From Mangrovibrevibacter kandeliae (GTDB lineage: Bacteria > Pseudomonadota > Alphaproteobacteria > Rhizobiales > Rhizobiaceae), in assembly GCF_024519155.1 (NCBI RefSeq), contig NZ_JANIFJ010000004.1:1-64000 (forward strand): a stretch of DNA of 64,000 nt. Direction: 5' to 3'. Every line of letters begins with the position of its first letter. Position 1 is the stretch's first letter. Made by a program: the position numbers and the translations under genes. The notes beneath the pieces were generated by a model, which ran no database searches, had not been told where the DNA came from, and saw nothing but the letters and a program-made list of their open reading frames with translations. This document shows positions 1 through 9,455 of this stretch, piece after piece.

Positions 1-617
1 AGATCGCCCGCGACGGGGAGGCCGAGATCGGCATCGAGGACGAGATCGGTGTCGGATGGATCGGACGGATCGCCCGCACCGTCGCCGGTGTCGAGCAGGC
101 CATCTGTCAGGTCTGCCGCCGGATCGGAGAGGTCCGCGACCGCATCCGCAGTCGCCTCGACGCCGTCGCCGGTCGCTCCTGCGAGATCCAGGTTCACGTC
201 GAGATCGAGGTCGATGTCGCCGACCAACGCCTCGACCGGGTCGAGCCCGACCTCGGCGTCCACCGCAAGATCGCCCAGGACGGGCAGGCCGAGGTCGCCA
301 TCGAGGACGAGATCGGTGTCGGATGGATCGGACGGATCGCCCGCACCGTCGCCGAGGTCGAGCAGGCCATCTGTCGGCTCGGCGACGGAGTCCGCCAGGT
401 CCGCGACCGGGTCGGAGAGGTCCACGACCACGCCCGATATCGTTTCGACGCTGTCGAGCAGACCATCGGCGGTCGCGCTGAGGTCGCCGGTCGTCTGCGT
501 GGCATCACCGACCGTTTCGACCCCGTCGCCGGTCGCTCCTGAGAGATCCAGGTCCGCGCCGAGATCGAGGTCGATGTCGCCGACCAGCGCCTCGACCGGG
601 TCGAGCCCGACCTCGGC
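1..617 (-). repeat. Perfect long direct repeat, copy A
   Basis: These 617 bases match 1234-1850 without a mismatch when compared line by line. The match may extend left of the window. It spans nearly two repeat modules, so it looks like a recent in-frame duplication or gene conversion. Confidence 0.88.
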
Positions 618-3032
618 GTCCGCCGCGAGATCGCCCAGGACGGGGAGGCCGAGATCGGCGTCCAGCACGAGATCGGTGTTGGAGGGATTGGACGGATCGC
701 CCGCACCGTCGCCGAGGTCGAGCAGGCCACTGGTCAGGTCTGCCGCCGGATCGGAGAGGTCCGCGACCGCATCGGCAGTCGCCTCGACGCCGTCGAGCAC
801 GCCATCGGCAGCCGCGCTGAGGTCGCCGGTCGCCTGTGGAACATCACCGACCGTTTCGACGCCGTCGCCGGTCGCTCCTGCGAGATCCAGGTCCGCGCCG
901 AGATCGAGGTCGATGTCGCCGACCAGCGCCTCGACCGGGTCGAGCCCGACCTCGGCATCGGCCGTAAGATCGCCCAGGACAGGCAGGCCGAGATCGGCAT
1001 CGAGGACAAGATCGGTGTCGGACGGATCGGACGGATCGCCCGCACCATCGCCGCCGGTGTCGAGCACGCCATCGGCGGTCGCGCTGAGGTCGTCGGTCGA
1101 CTGCGGGGCAACGCCGACCGTTTCGACGCCGTCGCCGGTCGCTCCTGCGAGATCCAGGTCCGCGCCGAGATCGAGGTCGATGTCGCCGACCAGCGCCTCG
1201 ACCGGGTCGAGGCCGACCTCGGCATCGGCCGTAAGATCGCCCGCGACGGGGAGGCCGAGATCGGCATCGAGGACGAGATCGGTGTCGGATGGATCGGACG
1301 GATCGCCCGCACCGTCGCCGGTGTCGAGCAGGCCATCTGTCAGGTCTGCCGCCGGATCGGAGAGGTCCGCGACCGCATCCGCAGTCGCCTCGACGCCGTC
1401 GCCGGTCGCTCCTGCGAGATCCAGGTTCACGTCGAGATCGAGGTCGATGTCGCCGACCAACGCCTCGACCGGGTCGAGCCCGACCTCGGCGTCCACCGCA
1501 AGATCGCCCAGGACGGGCAGGCCGAGGTCGCCATCGAGGACGAGATCGGTGTCGGATGGATCGGACGGATCGCCCGCACCGTCGCCGAGGTCGAGCAGGC
1601 CATCTGTCGGCTCGGCGACGGAGTCCGCCAGGTCCGCGACCGGGTCGGAGAGGTCCACGACCACGCCCGATATCGTTTCGACGCTGTCGAGCAGACCATC
1701 GGCGGTCGCGCTGAGGTCGCCGGTCGTCTGCGTGGCATCACCGACCGTTTCGACCCCGTCGCCGGTCGCTCCTGAGAGATCCAGGTCCGCGCCGAGATCG
1801 AGGTCGATGTCGCCGACCAGCGCCTCGACCGGGTCGAGCCCGACCTCGGCATCGACCGTGAGATCGCCCAGGACAGGCAGGCCGAGATTGGCGTCCAGCA
1901 CGAGATCGGTGTCGGACGGATCGCCCGCACCGTCGCCGGTGTCGAGCAGGCTATCTGCCAGCTCGGCGACGGGGTCCGCCAGGTCCGCGACCGGGTCGGA
2001 GAGGTCCACGACCACGTCCGATGTCGTTTCGACGTCGTCGAGCACGCCATCGGCAGCCGCGCTGAGGTCGCCGGTCGTCTGTGTGGCATCGCCGACTGTT
2101 TTGACGCCGTCGCCGGTCGCTCCTGAGAGATCCAGGTCCACGCCGAGATCGAGGTCGATGTCGCCGACCAGCGCCTCGACCGGGTCGAGCCCGACCTCGG
2201 CGTCCGCCGTGAGATCGTCCAAGACAGGCAGGCCGAGATCGGCATCGAGGACAAGATCGGTGTCGGATGGTTCGCTTGCGTCGATCGGTCCGGACCCCTC
2301 ACCGACCTCGCCATCACCGACAGGATCGTCGGCCTGATCGCTCGCGGGATCGGGTCCCTCGGCGACACTCGCGGTCGCGTCGACGCCATCGGTCGCCAAA
2401 TCCAACACCGGAGGCGCCTCCGGGGTCGGATCGGCGCCCGGCTCCCCGTCCGGCAGCGGATCTGCGACGGAGGGCTCGTCATCGCTCGACCCGGGACCGA
2501 TGGACGCTTCCTCGAACGACGCGCTGCCGGGCTCCTCCTGCGGCGGGTCGGCGGGACGACCGGTTGCCGTCGCCGTCTCCTGCACGGCGCCGACGGTTTC
2601 GAAGAGACCCGTCGGCGCGTTCGCCGTTGCGGAGAACGTCTCACCGGAACGCGCGATCACGGAGGCGGAAGCGTCGAGTGCTGACCCTGCGAGCGGCACC
2701 TCCGGCGCTCCCGAACCGATTTCTGGTCGCGGTGCGGCGCGCTCCCGCTGGAGCGACTCCCCGCCCGGTGCTTCCACGCCCATAACACCGTCTGCGACGT
2801 TCGACGTGCTGGTGGCGCCACGCGCTTCCTGAGATGCGGCATCTGCCGCGACAGTGGTGACTGTTGCCAGCCGGGCTGCGTCGCTTGCATCGAGAGCGGG
2901 CGCGTCGCTCGATCCCTCGGCGATCGACGAGGTCTCGACGTCCGCGCCCGCCAGCGCGCCGGCGCTGTCGAAAAGATCGAGAGATTCGTAGATCTTCGAC
3001 TCGAGCGCGGACGGATTGCTGGTGTTCGACAT
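1..3032 (-). CDS. Large acidic tandem-repeat protein, 5' part (runs off left edge)
   Basis: This frame is open from its ATG to the window edge: 1010 codons without a stop. The start is set by GAGGAGG five bases upstream (3038-3044). Residues 1 to about 250 are non-repetitive and rich in Ala, Ser, Glu and Pro. From about residue 253 the protein consists of modules of 89-120 residues, each with the cores LDADLGLPVLGDLTADAEVG and DPVEALVGDIDLD. It is strongly acidic, lacks Cys in the parts read, and has no recognisable signal peptide. Such proteins are often surface or type I secreted adhesins whose export signal lies at the missing C-terminus; that role is inference. The opposite strand carries a long Ser/Arg/Pro open frame that is a by-product of the repeat codons. 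Confidence 0.8.
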   Translation of the reverse strand, partial: MSNTSNPSALESKIYESLDLFDSAGALAGADVETSSIAEGSSDAPALDASDAARLATVTTVAADAASQEARGATSTSNVADGVMGVEAPGGESLQRERAAPRPEIGSGAPEVPLAGSALDASASVIARSGETFSATANAPTGLFETVGAVQETATATGRPADPPQEEPGSASFEEASIGPGSSDDEPSVADPLPDGEPGADPTPEAPPVLDLATDGVDATASVAEGPDPASDQADDPVGDGEVGEGSGPIDASEPSDTDLVLDADLGLPVLDDLTADAEVGLDPVEALVGDIDLDLGVDLDLSGATGDGVKTVGDATQTTGDLSAAADGVLDDVETTSDVVVDLSDPVADLADPVAELADSLLDTGDGAGDPSDTDLVLDANLGLPVLGDLTVDAEVGLDPVEALVGDIDLDLGADLDLSGATGDGVETVGDATQTTGDLSATADGLLDSVETISGVVVDLSDPVADLADSVAEPTDGLLDLGDGAGDPSDPSDTDLVLDGDLGLPVLGDLAVDAEVGLDPVEALVGDIDLDLDVNLDLAGATGDGVEATADAVADLSDPAADLTDGLLDTGDGAGDPSDPSDTDLVLDADLGLPVAGDLTADAEVGLDPVEALVGDIDLDLGADLDLAGATGDGVETVGVAPQSTDDLSATADGVLDTGGDGAGDPSDPSDTDLVLDADLGLPVLGDLTADAEVGLDPVEALVGDIDLDLGADLDLAGATGDGVETVGDVPQATGDLSAAADGVLDGVEATADAVADLSDPAADLTSGLLDLGDGAGDPSNPSNTDLVLDADLGLPVLGDLAADAEVGLDPVEALVGDIDLDLGADLDLSGATGDGVETVGDATQTTGDLSATADGLLDSVETISGVVVDLSDPVADLADSVAEPTDGLLDLGDGAGDPSDPSDTDLVLDGDLGLPVLGDLAVDAEVGLDPVEALVGDIDLDLDVNLDLAGATGDGVEATADAVADLSDPAADLTDGLLDTGDGAGDPSDPSDTDLVLDADLGLPVAGD
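1234..1850 (-). repeat. Perfect long direct repeat, copy B
   Basis: Second copy of the 617-base block, offset by 1233 bases (411 codons). The copies diverge at base 1851. The base just left of this copy is within the same gene, so the left boundary of the duplication lies outside the window for copy A. Confidence 0.88.
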
Positions 3033-3120
3033 GAGGGCCTCCTCGCCATGCTATACCGAGGAGATCTGAACTATATCTTTAAGCAGTAAGAGGAAAAAGA
3101 TAAGTACATGATGATTACTG
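3033..3120 (-). promoter_or_regulatory. AT-rich leader of the repeat-protein gene
   Basis: This short stretch is far more AT-rich than its surroundings (runs such as ctatatctttaagcag and gaggaaaaagataagtac) and lies directly upstream of the repeat-protein start. It probably holds the promoter. No specific operator could be assigned. Confidence 0.45.
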
Positions 3121-3307
3121 GTGGCAGAACTATCAGATATGCGTACAGTCACGACCATCGACTGCTTCGATAAGGTCCTCGTCGTGCGCGCTCAGGCGGG
3201 AGGGTCGGGCGCAGAGCGGATCAGGGCGCCTGGATGCGCCGACGCCGCCAGGGCTTCGGGCGCCAGAATGCGTGGCCGCATCGCCGCGGCGAACAGGACG
3301 CAACCGC

Positions 3308-3574
3308 TCAGCGCGAGCAGCCGATCTCCCGCATGATCGCCGCAACCTCGGCGCGTGAGCGGCAGACGTTCTCGCAGGGGATGCCGTCGCTGTCTCCGTC
3401 GGCTCCGGGATGACGACCGGCGCACCAGGCGACCACGGCCTCGCGGCAGGTCCGGTAGCTCTTGCAGGAGGCTGCGAGACTCTCGCCGAGGCAGCAGGCG
3501 GTGAGGAGGGCGGCGAGAGCGAGGCGAAGCAGGACCCGGCGCCTGCCGCCTGCGAACCGAGGCGATGCAATCAT
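3308..3574 (-). CDS. Small secreted Excalibur-type calcium-binding protein
   Basis: An 88-residue protein with an Arg-rich n-region (residues 6-17) and a hydrophobic segment (about 15-29) that looks like a signal peptide ending near SLAAS. The mature part has the Excalibur layout: CKSYRTC, CREAVVAWC, then an acidic loop with D59, D61 and D63 followed by PCE (C67, E68) and C71. Known Excalibur domains bind Ca2+ and are extracytoplasmic, often attached to surface nucleases. Here the domain stands alone. It reads toward the acidic repeat gene on the same strand, 275 bases away, so both could be surface-related, but co-transcription is not shown. Confidence 0.75.
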   Translation of the reverse strand: MIASPRFAGGRRRVLLRLALAALLTACCLGESLAASCKSYRTCREAVVAWCAGRHPGADGDSDGIPCENVCRSRAEVAAIMREIGCSR

Positions 3575-3734
3575 AGGATGTCCTTAGTCTTCCGAGGTTG
3601 CGGGCGTCAAGGCGCCGGGGCCGGCACCGCCGTGCCTGCTTCCCAACCGGCCCCGCCCGTGCTAGCAGCCCGTGCCATCCTTTCATCGGCCGATGGTTCG
3701 CCGAAACCGTCGCAGCCTCATCCGCAGGACTGGC

Positions 3735-5240
3735 ATGGCCCGCATCATCGAGACAGCGACGGGCGCGATGGCGCTCACCTTCGACGACGTCCTCCTGCAG
3801 CCCGGGCACTCCGAGGTGATGCCGGGCCAGGTCGACATCCGCACGCGCATCACCCGCACGCTGAAGCTCAACATCCCGATCCTCTCGGCGGCGATGGACA
3901 CCGTCACCGAGTCGCGCCTCGCCATCGCGATGGCGCAGGCCGGCGGCATCGGGATCATCCACCGCAACCTCAAGCCGGCCGAGCAGGCCGAAGAGGTGCG
4001 GCAGGTGAAGAAGTTCGAGAGCGGCATGGTGGTCAATCCGGTGACCATCGGCCCGGACGCGACGCTCGGCGATGCCCGCGCCCTGATGCAGCGCCACCAC
4101 ATCTCGGGCATTCCGGTGGTCGAGAACGGCGGTATCGGCGGCCAGACCAAGGGTCGGCTGGTCGGCATCCTGACCAATCGCGACGTGCGCTTCGCCTCCG
4201 ACGACTCGCAGCCGATCCACGAGCTGATGACGCGCGACCGCCTGATCACCGTGCGCGAGACGGTCGACCAGGAGGAGGCCAAGCGCCTGCTGCACACCCA
4301 CCGCATCGAGAAGCTGCTGGTGGTCGACCACGAGGGCCAGTGCATCGGCCTCATCACCGTCAAGGACATCGAGAAGAGCCAGCTCAACCCGAACGCCTCC
4401 AAGGACGCGCAGGGCCGCCTGCTGGCCGGCGCGGCGATCAGCGTCGGCGACGACGGGATCGAGCGGGCCGAGCGGCTGATCGACGCCGGCATCGACCTCA
4501 TCATCGTCGACACCGCCCATGGCCACTCGCAGCGGGTGCTCGAGGCGGTCGGCACCGTCAAGCGCATGTCGAACCACGTGCAGGTGATCGCCGGCAACGT
4601 CGCGACGCCGGAGGGCACGCAGGCGCTGATCGACGCCGGTGCCGACGCGGTGAAGGTCGGCATCGGCCCCGGCTCGATCTGCACCACGCGCATCGTCGCC
4701 GGCGTCGGCGTGCCGCAGCTCTCGGCGATCATGGGCGCGGCGGAGGCGGCGGACCGGCAGGACGTGCCGGTGATCGCCGATGGCGGCATCAAGTTCTCGG
4801 GCGATCTCGCCAAGGCGCTCGCCGCCGGTGCTTCGGCCGCGATGATCGGCTCGCTGCTGGCCGGCACCGAGGAGAGCCCGGGTGAGGTCTACCTGCACCA
4901 GGGCCGCTCCTTCAAAGCCTATCGCGGCATGGGCTCGGTCGGCGCGATGGCGCGCGGCTCGGCCGACCGCTACTTCCAGGCCGAGGTGCGCGACACCCTG
5001 AAGCTGGTGCCGGAGGGTATCGAGGGCCAGGTGCCGTACAAGGGTGCGACCTCAGCCGTGCTGCACCAGCTGACGGGCGGCCTGCGGGCGGCCATGGGCT
5101 ATGTCGGCGCCGGGGACCTGCAGAGCTTCCGCGAGCGCGCGACCTTCGTGCGCATCACCAATGCGGGCCTGCGCGAGAGCCACGCCCACGACGTGACCAT
5201 CACGCGCGAAAGTCCGAACTATCCGGGCGCCGGCGGCTGA
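3735..5240 (+). CDS. guaB: Inosine-5'-monophosphate dehydrogenase
   Basis: Oxidises IMP to XMP with NAD+, the first step from IMP to GMP, in the cytoplasm. The 501-residue length is normal. The N-terminus [20 protein letters not shown] and the [12 protein letters not shown] block are typical of alphaproteobacterial GuaB. Paired CBS domains occupy about residues 95-215, and the catalytic loop GPGSICTTR holds C316. A C-terminal (beta/alpha)8 flap region is complete. The frame extends 21 codons further upstream, but that part has no family similarity, so the ATG before ARIIET was chosen. A MAPEG gene follows 26 bases later; guaA lies 8 kb downstream in the same direction. Confidence 0.97.
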   Translation: MARIIETATGAMALTFDDVLLQPGHSEVMPGQVDIRTRITRTLKLNIPILSAAMDTVTESRLAIAMAQAGGIGIIHRNLKPAEQAEEVRQVKKFESGMVVNPVTIGPDATLGDARALMQRHHISGIPVVENGGIGGQTKGRLVGILTNRDVRFASDDSQPIHELMTRDRLITVRETVDQEEAKRLLHTHRIEKLLVVDHEGQCIGLITVKDIEKSQLNPNASKDAQGRLLAGAAISVGDDGIERAERLIDAGIDLIIVDTAHGHSQRVLEAVGTVKRMSNHVQVIAGNVATPEGTQALIDAGADAVKVGIGPGSICTTRIVAGVGVPQLSAIMGAAEAADRQDVPVIADGGIKFSGDLAKALAAGASAAMIGSLLAGTEESPGEVYLHQGRSFKAYRGMGSVGAMARGSADRYFQAEVRDTLKLVPEGIEGQVPYKGATSAVLHQLTGGLRAAMGYVGAGDLQSFRERATFVRITNAGLRESHAHDVTITRESPNYPGAGG

Positions 5241-5266
5241 CGCGACGCCCATAAGGGGAGACGGCG

Positions 5267-5689
5267 ATGCCCGGCAATCCGGCGATCTTCTGGCCGATGA
5301 TCCTGCAGGCGTTCCTGACGCTTGCGGTCTACGCGGTGCTGTTCGTGCGCCGCCGCGGCGCCGCGCGGGCCGGCGGCGACTTCGAGGTGATGGCCAACGG
5401 CGGCGCGGAGCCGGCCGGGTGCCGTCTCGCCAGCCGCAATCTCGCCAACCAGTACGAGCTGCCGGTGCTCTTCTACGCGGCCTGCCTGGCGCTGCACGCC
5501 ACCAACGGCGCGTCCTGGCTGGCAGTGGCGCTCGCCTGGGTCTTCGCCCTGACGCGTCTCGTCCACGCCGCCATCCACCTCACGGTCAATCACGTGCCGG
5601 CTCGCGGCGCAGCCTTCATCGTCGGCTATGTCTGCGTCGGCCTGCTCTGGTGCCTCCTGGCGCTGCACCTGCTGGCGCCGGCCGCCTGA
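5267..5689 (+). CDS. MAPEG-family membrane protein
   Basis: A 140-residue integral membrane protein with four predicted hydrophobic segments (about 9-26, 66-86, 90-108 and 116-136). The loop between the first and second carries NQYELPVLFYA, the signature of MAPEG proteins (membrane-associated proteins in eicosanoid and glutathione metabolism). Bacterial members are poorly characterised; some have glutathione transferase activity. It lies 26 bases after guaB and is likely in the same transcript, an arrangement common near guaB in Rhizobiales. The exact reaction is unknown. Confidence 0.85.
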   Translation: MPGNPAIFWPMILQAFLTLAVYAVLFVRRRGAARAGGDFEVMANGGAEPAGCRLASRNLANQYELPVLFYAACLALHATNGASWLAVALAWVFALTRLVHAAIHLTVNHVPARGAAFIVGYVCVGLLWCLLALHLLAPAA

Positions 5690-5791
5690 GCCCGGCCGTC
5701 GCGCCTTGCGCACGAATGCCGTTCTCCGGGACGGGCCGACGCGACGGCCTCCGGCCGCGACGGCCCGTGGCGCTGCCGCGGCGTCGCCGGA

Positions 5792-6697
5792 TCAGTCGGT
5801 GTCCGCACGAACGGGGGCGAGACTGTCACGCAAAAGATCCGCCAGCGCCTCGAAGTCGGCACGGCGCGCGGCCGAGCGGCGGAAGCTGAGCGCCAGGGTG
5901 CGCGACGGCGCCGGCTCGGCGAGCGGCAGGAAGGCGATGCCGCCAGCCATCCGCTCGGACTCGACCGCGAGTTCAGGGATCAGCGTGATCCCAAGACCAC
6001 CCGCCACCATGCGCAGGATCGTCGTCAGGCTGGTCGCGCCGAAGCTCGCCAGCCGTCCGGCTCCGGCGATCTCGCACACCTTCAGCGCCTGGTCGCGCAG
6101 GCAATGCCCCTCCTCGAGCAGGATCAGCTTCTCGTCCTTGAGACGCGCCAGCGGCACCGGCGTGCCGAAGCGGGCCTGCGCGGCCTCCGGCACGGCGAGA
6201 TGGAAGCGGTCGACGGCAAGCTCGATGTGGTCGAGCCCCGCCTGTTCCACCGGCAGGGCGAGCACCACGCAATCGAGTTCGCCGGCTTCCAGGCCATCGA
6301 TGAGGGCCGCCGTGACGCTCTCGCGCACCTCCAGCTCGAGCTGCGGATGGCGCTCGGCCGCAGCCGGGAGCAGGGTGGGCAGGAGGTAGGGCGCGACCGA
6401 AGCGATGACGCCGATCTTCAGGCGGCTCTGGAGGAGAGCCGGCCGTGCGGCGAGCGCCTCGAGATCGCGCACCTCGGTCAAGATGCGGCGGATCCGCTCG
6501 CCGAGGGCGGCCCCCTCGGCGGTCGCAATCAGGCCGTTGCTGCGGCGCTCGAACAGCGTCGTGCCGAAGAAGGCCTCCATCTGCGCGATCTGCGCCGACA
6601 GCGCGGGCTGGCTGATGTTGAGCCGGCGCGCGGCACGGCCGAAATGCAGGGCCTCGGCGAGGACTTCGAAGTAGCGCATCTGCCGGATGGTGATCAT
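5792..6697 (-). CDS. oxyR: OxyR-type hydrogen peroxide-sensing LysR regulator
   Basis: A 301-residue LysR-type regulator. The N-terminal winged helix-turn-helix spans about residues 1-60 (ALHFGRAARRLNISQPALS). The effector domain contains EEGHCLRDQALKVC, which places C199 and C208 at the same positions as the redox cysteines of E. coli OxyR. Oxidation of such a cysteine pair switches target promoters on. The gene is transcribed away from katA across a 108-base gap, the usual OxyR/target arrangement, so katA is the likely target. The two cysteines and the neighbour make the OxyR call strong. Confidence 0.93.
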   Translation of the reverse strand: MITIRQMRYFEVLAEALHFGRAARRLNISQPALSAQIAQMEAFFGTTLFERRSNGLIATAEGAALGERIRRILTEVRDLEALAARPALLQSRLKIGVIASVAPYLLPTLLPAAAERHPQLELEVRESVTAALIDGLEAGELDCVVLALPVEQAGLDHIELAVDRFHLAVPEAAQARFGTPVPLARLKDEKLILLEEGHCLRDQALKVCEIAGAGRLASFGATSLTTILRMVAGGLGITLIPELAVESERMAGGIAFLPLAEPAPSRTLALSFRRSAARRADFEALADLLRDSLAPVRADTD

Positions 6698-6805
6698 CGT
6701 GATAGGATAAACTGATCAGCGAGGCACGAAAATACGATTTGAAACTATCGGGTCGATGTGGTGCAAGGCGCCTGGAACCGTTCCAGACAGGGAAGGCAGG
6801 CCCAG
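6698..6805. promoter_or_regulatory. Divergent oxyR-katA promoter region
   Basis: The gap between the two divergent starts contains ATAG at 6702-6705 and CTAT at 6745-6748, separated by 39 bases. These resemble outer half-sites of an OxyR operator but are ten bases too far apart for the enterobacterial spacing. The katA ribosome site is probably ggaaggcagg (6791-6800). Confidence 0.45.
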
Positions 6806-8302
6806 ATGGCTGACAGACTGACGACGACGGCCGGCGCGCCGCTTTCGAGCAACCAGAACTCCAAGACGGTCGGCCGCAACGGCCCGGTGCTGCTCGAGGA
6901 CTACCAGCTGATCGAGAAGCTGGCCCACCAGAACCGCGAGCGCATCCCCGAGCGCGTCGTGCACGCCAAGGGCTGGGGTGCGTTCGGCACGCTGACCGTC
7001 ACCGAGGACGTGTCGAAGTACAGCCGCGCCAAGGTGCTGCAGCCGGGCGCCAAGACCGACATGCTCGCTCGCTTCTCGACCGTCGCCGGCGAGCAGGGCG
7101 CGGCCGATGCCGAGCGCGACGTGCGCGGCTTCGCGCTGAAGTTCTACACCGAGGAGGGCAACTGGGACATCGTCGGCAACAACACGCCGGTGTTCTTCGT
7201 CGCCGACCCCTACAAGTTCCCCGACTTCATCCACACGCAGAAGCGCCACCCGCGCACCAACCTGCGCTCGGCGACCGCGATGTGGGACTTCTGGTCGCTC
7301 TGCCCGGAGTCGCTGCACCAGGTGACGATCCTGATGTCGGATCGCGGTATCCCGGTCGACCCCTCGCGCATGAACGGCTACGGCTCGCACACCTTCTCGC
7401 TCTGGAACGACAAGGGCGAGCGCTTCTGGGTGAAGTTCCACTTCAAGACCCGGCAGGGCCACAAGATCTACACCAATGCCGAGGCCGAACAGGTCATCGC
7501 CAAGTCGCGCGAGAGCTATCAGGAAGCGCTCTACGGCATGATCGAGGCCGGCAGCTTCCCGCAGTGGGACTTCTTCATCCAGGCGATGCCGGAGGGTGAA
7601 GAGGAAGAATTCGAGAAGAAGACCGGCTGGTCGGCCTTCGACCTCACCAAGGTCTGGCCGCACGGGATGTACCCGCTGATCAAGGTCGGCGTGATGGAGC
7701 TGAACCGCAATCCGGAGAACTACTTCTCCGACATCGAGCAGTCGGCCTTCAATCCGTCCAACGTCGTTCCGGGCATCGGCTTCTCGCCGGACAAGATGCT
7801 GCAGGGCCGCCTGTTCTCCTATCCGGACGCACACCGCTACCGGATCGGCACGCACTACGAGTCGCTCGCGGTGAACAAGCCGAAGAGCCCGGTGAATCAC
7901 TATCACCGCGACGGCACGATGCCCTTCGGCCTCAGGACCAACCCCGACGCCTATTACGAGCCGAACTCGTTCGACGGCCCGGTCGAGGATCCCTCGGTGG
8001 AGGAGCCGCCGCACCGCTATGCCGGTCAGGTCGCCCGCTACGACTATCGCGGCGAGGCGGACCACTACTCGCAGCCGCGGGCGCTGTTCGAGCTCTTCGA
8101 CGATGGCCAGAAGCAGCGGCTGTTCCACAACATCGCCGGCGCGATGCAGGGCGTGCCGCAGTTCATCGTCGACCGGCAGCTGGCGCATTTCGACAAGGTG
8201 CATGCCGACTACGGTGCGGGCGTGCGCAAGGCGATCGCCGAGCAGACCCGCGACGACGCCGAGGCGAGCCTTTCGACCAGCCACAGCGCTGCTGCAGAGT
8301 AA
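6806..8302 (+). CDS. katA: Monofunctional heme catalase
   Basis: Dismutates hydrogen peroxide to water and oxygen. The 498-residue length fits small-subunit (clade 3) catalases. The distal histidine is H53 in [11 protein letters not shown], the catalytic asparagine is in [12 protein letters not shown], and the heme-ligand tyrosine is in [14 protein letters not shown]. The NADPH-binding type core is intact. The frame is open 16 codons further upstream, but the ATG before ADRLTTTAG has a purine-rich site in front and matches family N-termini. OxyR is encoded divergently, so peroxide-dependent induction is expected. A strong hairpin terminator follows. Confidence 0.96.
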   Translation: MADRLTTTAGAPLSSNQNSKTVGRNGPVLLEDYQLIEKLAHQNRERIPERVVHAKGWGAFGTLTVTEDVSKYSRAKVLQPGAKTDMLARFSTVAGEQGAADAERDVRGFALKFYTEEGNWDIVGNNTPVFFVADPYKFPDFIHTQKRHPRTNLRSATAMWDFWSLCPESLHQVTILMSDRGIPVDPSRMNGYGSHTFSLWNDKGERFWVKFHFKTRQGHKIYTNAEAEQVIAKSRESYQEALYGMIEAGSFPQWDFFIQAMPEGEEEEFEKKTGWSAFDLTKVWPHGMYPLIKVGVMELNRNPENYFSDIEQSAFNPSNVVPGIGFSPDKMLQGRLFSYPDAHRYRIGTHYESLAVNKPKSPVNHYHRDGTMPFGLRTNPDAYYEPNSFDGPVEDPSVEEPPHRYAGQVARYDYRGEADHYSQPRALFELFDDGQKQRLFHNIAGAMQGVPQFIVDRQLAHFDKVHADYGAGVRKAIAEQTRDDAEASLSTSHSAAAE

Positions 8303-8342
8303 GCCTCGGCCGGCCGAAGGGTGGCCGGTGCGACAGAATAGG

Positions 8343-8370
8343 AGAGGCCGGGGGCGATCCCGGCCTCTTT
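8343..8370 (+). terminator. Rho-independent terminator after katA
   Basis: A perfect 10-bp stem, agaggccggg / cccggcctct, closes a 6-base loop and is followed by tt. It sits 40 bases after the katA stop. The T tract is short. Confidence 0.75.
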
Positions 8371-8751
8371 GCATTCGCAAGGACGTCCGCTCGGGAGGAT
8401 CGAGCCTCCCGACAGCTGACGGCGCGCGGCGCAGGGTCCTGCCAATGTCTCCCGCGCCCTACGGCGTTATTCCCCTCCCGCAACGCGGGATAGGGCGGAT
8501 GGGAGCATAAGCGAGCAGCCGGGTGAGGGCCTGCAAAAGGTCCTTCTCATCCGCCTGCCGGCACCTACTCCCCGACGGGGAGACGGCCACGGCGTCGTTT
8601 TCAGCCGACCGTCGCACCTGTGCGCTCGGCCGCCGCGTCGCGAGCGTGACCGGGTCGCCTTCCCCGATATCCGATAGCACCAAGCGCGTCGGCATCGTTG
8701 AAGCCGCACGCCGTCCGGCCTAGTCTTTCTCTCGCACGCGGAGTTTGTCTG
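8371..8751. other. Intergenic gap between katA terminator and toxin-antitoxin pair
   Basis: About 380 bases. Several overlapping frames are open here, but none has a recognisable product or ribosome site. The last 60 bases must hold the promoter of the toxin-antitoxin pair; I could not assign an operator palindrome. Confidence 0.4.
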
Positions 8752-9048
8752 ATGGGCAATCAGTGGACCTTGCAGGACGCAACGAACGAGTTCCCGGCGG
8801 TGGTCGAGGCTGCGCAGGGCGGGGCGCCGCAGCACGTCACCCGGCAGGGCGTGGAGGCCGTGGTCGTGCTTTCCGCCGAGGAGTATCGCCGGCTTATGGC
8901 GCTGGATGCAGGACGAGAGCCAAAGCGGGATTTCGTCGAGTTTCTGTTTAGTGCTCCTAAGTTGCCGGATGGACTAGAGGATCTCTTCGAACCGGAAGAG
9001 CGCCCGAAGATCGTTATGCGCGGTAGTCCATTTCGAGAGGGCGACTGA
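8752..9048 (+). CDS. Antitoxin, Phd/YefM family
   Basis: A 98-residue protein. Its N-terminal half (WTLQDATNEFPAVVEAA, then HVTRQGVEAVVVLSAEEY) is the Phd/YefM DNA-binding fold, which normally represses its own operon as a dimer. The acidic C-terminus (FLFSAPKLPDGLEDLFEP) is the segment that usually wraps the toxin. The ATG preceded by ggagtttgtct was chosen over an upstream in-frame ATG because the family starts here. The stop overlaps the toxin start by one base (TGATG), the usual arrangement in type II modules. Confidence 0.9.
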   Translation: MGNQWTLQDATNEFPAVVEAAQGGAPQHVTRQGVEAVVVLSAEEYRRLMALDAGREPKRDFVEFLFSAPKLPDGLEDLFEPEERPKIVMRGSPFREGD

Positions 9049-9455
9049 TGTATCTCCTCGACACGATGGTGGTGTCGGAGAGTTTCAAGCGCCAGCCGAA
9101 CGAGCATGTCCGCCGTTGGCTGGACGGAACGAGGCGCGATCGGCTCTTCATCAGCGTCATCTCGTTCGGAGAGATTGCGGATGGCGTCGTGCGGGCTCGG
9201 AAGAAGGACCCTGCCTTCGCCGCTCGACTCGCAAGTTGGGCGGCTTCAATGCAAGCCGAGTTCGGCGCGCGAACGATCCCGTTCGACCTCCCCGCTGCGA
9301 TCTGTTGGGGAGACCTCTACGCGGAACTCGGCCGCCAGGATCTCGATCTCCTGATCGCCGCGACGGCCCTGACACACGACCTGACGGTCGTCACCCGCAA
9401 CGTCCGGCACTTCGAACCGACCGGCGTCCGGCTTCTCGATGCCTACGAGGCTTGA
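9048..9455 (+). CDS. vapC: VapC-type PIN-domain toxin ribonuclease
   Basis: A 135-residue PIN domain. It starts YLLDTMVVSE with the metal-binding D5. The middle acidic residues lie in SVISFGEIADGV, and the last acidic cluster is in RQDLDLLIAATAL, with VVTRNVRHFE after it. Known VapC toxins cleave tRNA or rRNA with Mg2+. The start overlaps the antitoxin stop by one base, so the two are made together. The partner being Phd-type rather than AbrB-type is common for this FitB-like VapC group. Confidence 0.9.
   Translation: MYLLDTMVVSESFKRQPNEHVRRWLDGTRRDRLFISVISFGEIADGVVRARKKDPAFAARLASWAASMQAEFGARTIPFDLPAAICWGDLYAELGRQDLDLLIAATALTHDLTVVTRNVRHFEPTGVRLLDAYEA

Larger units (their letters stand above)
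1..2275 (-). repeat. Tandem protein-coding repeat array, seven modules
   Basis: A conserved block encoding DPVEALVGDIDLD recurs at 210, 570, 909, 1176, 1443, 1803 and 2154. The spacings are 360, 339, 267, 267, 360 and 351 bases, all multiples of three, so unit length varies by in-frame loss or gain of sub-blocks. The array continues past the left edge. Confidence 0.9.

Noticed and set aside
49-2337. 762-codon Ser/Arg/Pro-rich frame on the plus strand, plus similar minus-strand frames over the array
   Set aside because: They are by-products of the repetitive codons of the leftward acidic gene, which has a ribosome site and a continuous frame to the edge.
3121-3336. 71-codon plus-strand frame after the repeat-protein promoter
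   Set aside because: Overlaps the Excalibur gene antisense and has no ribosome site or recognisable product.
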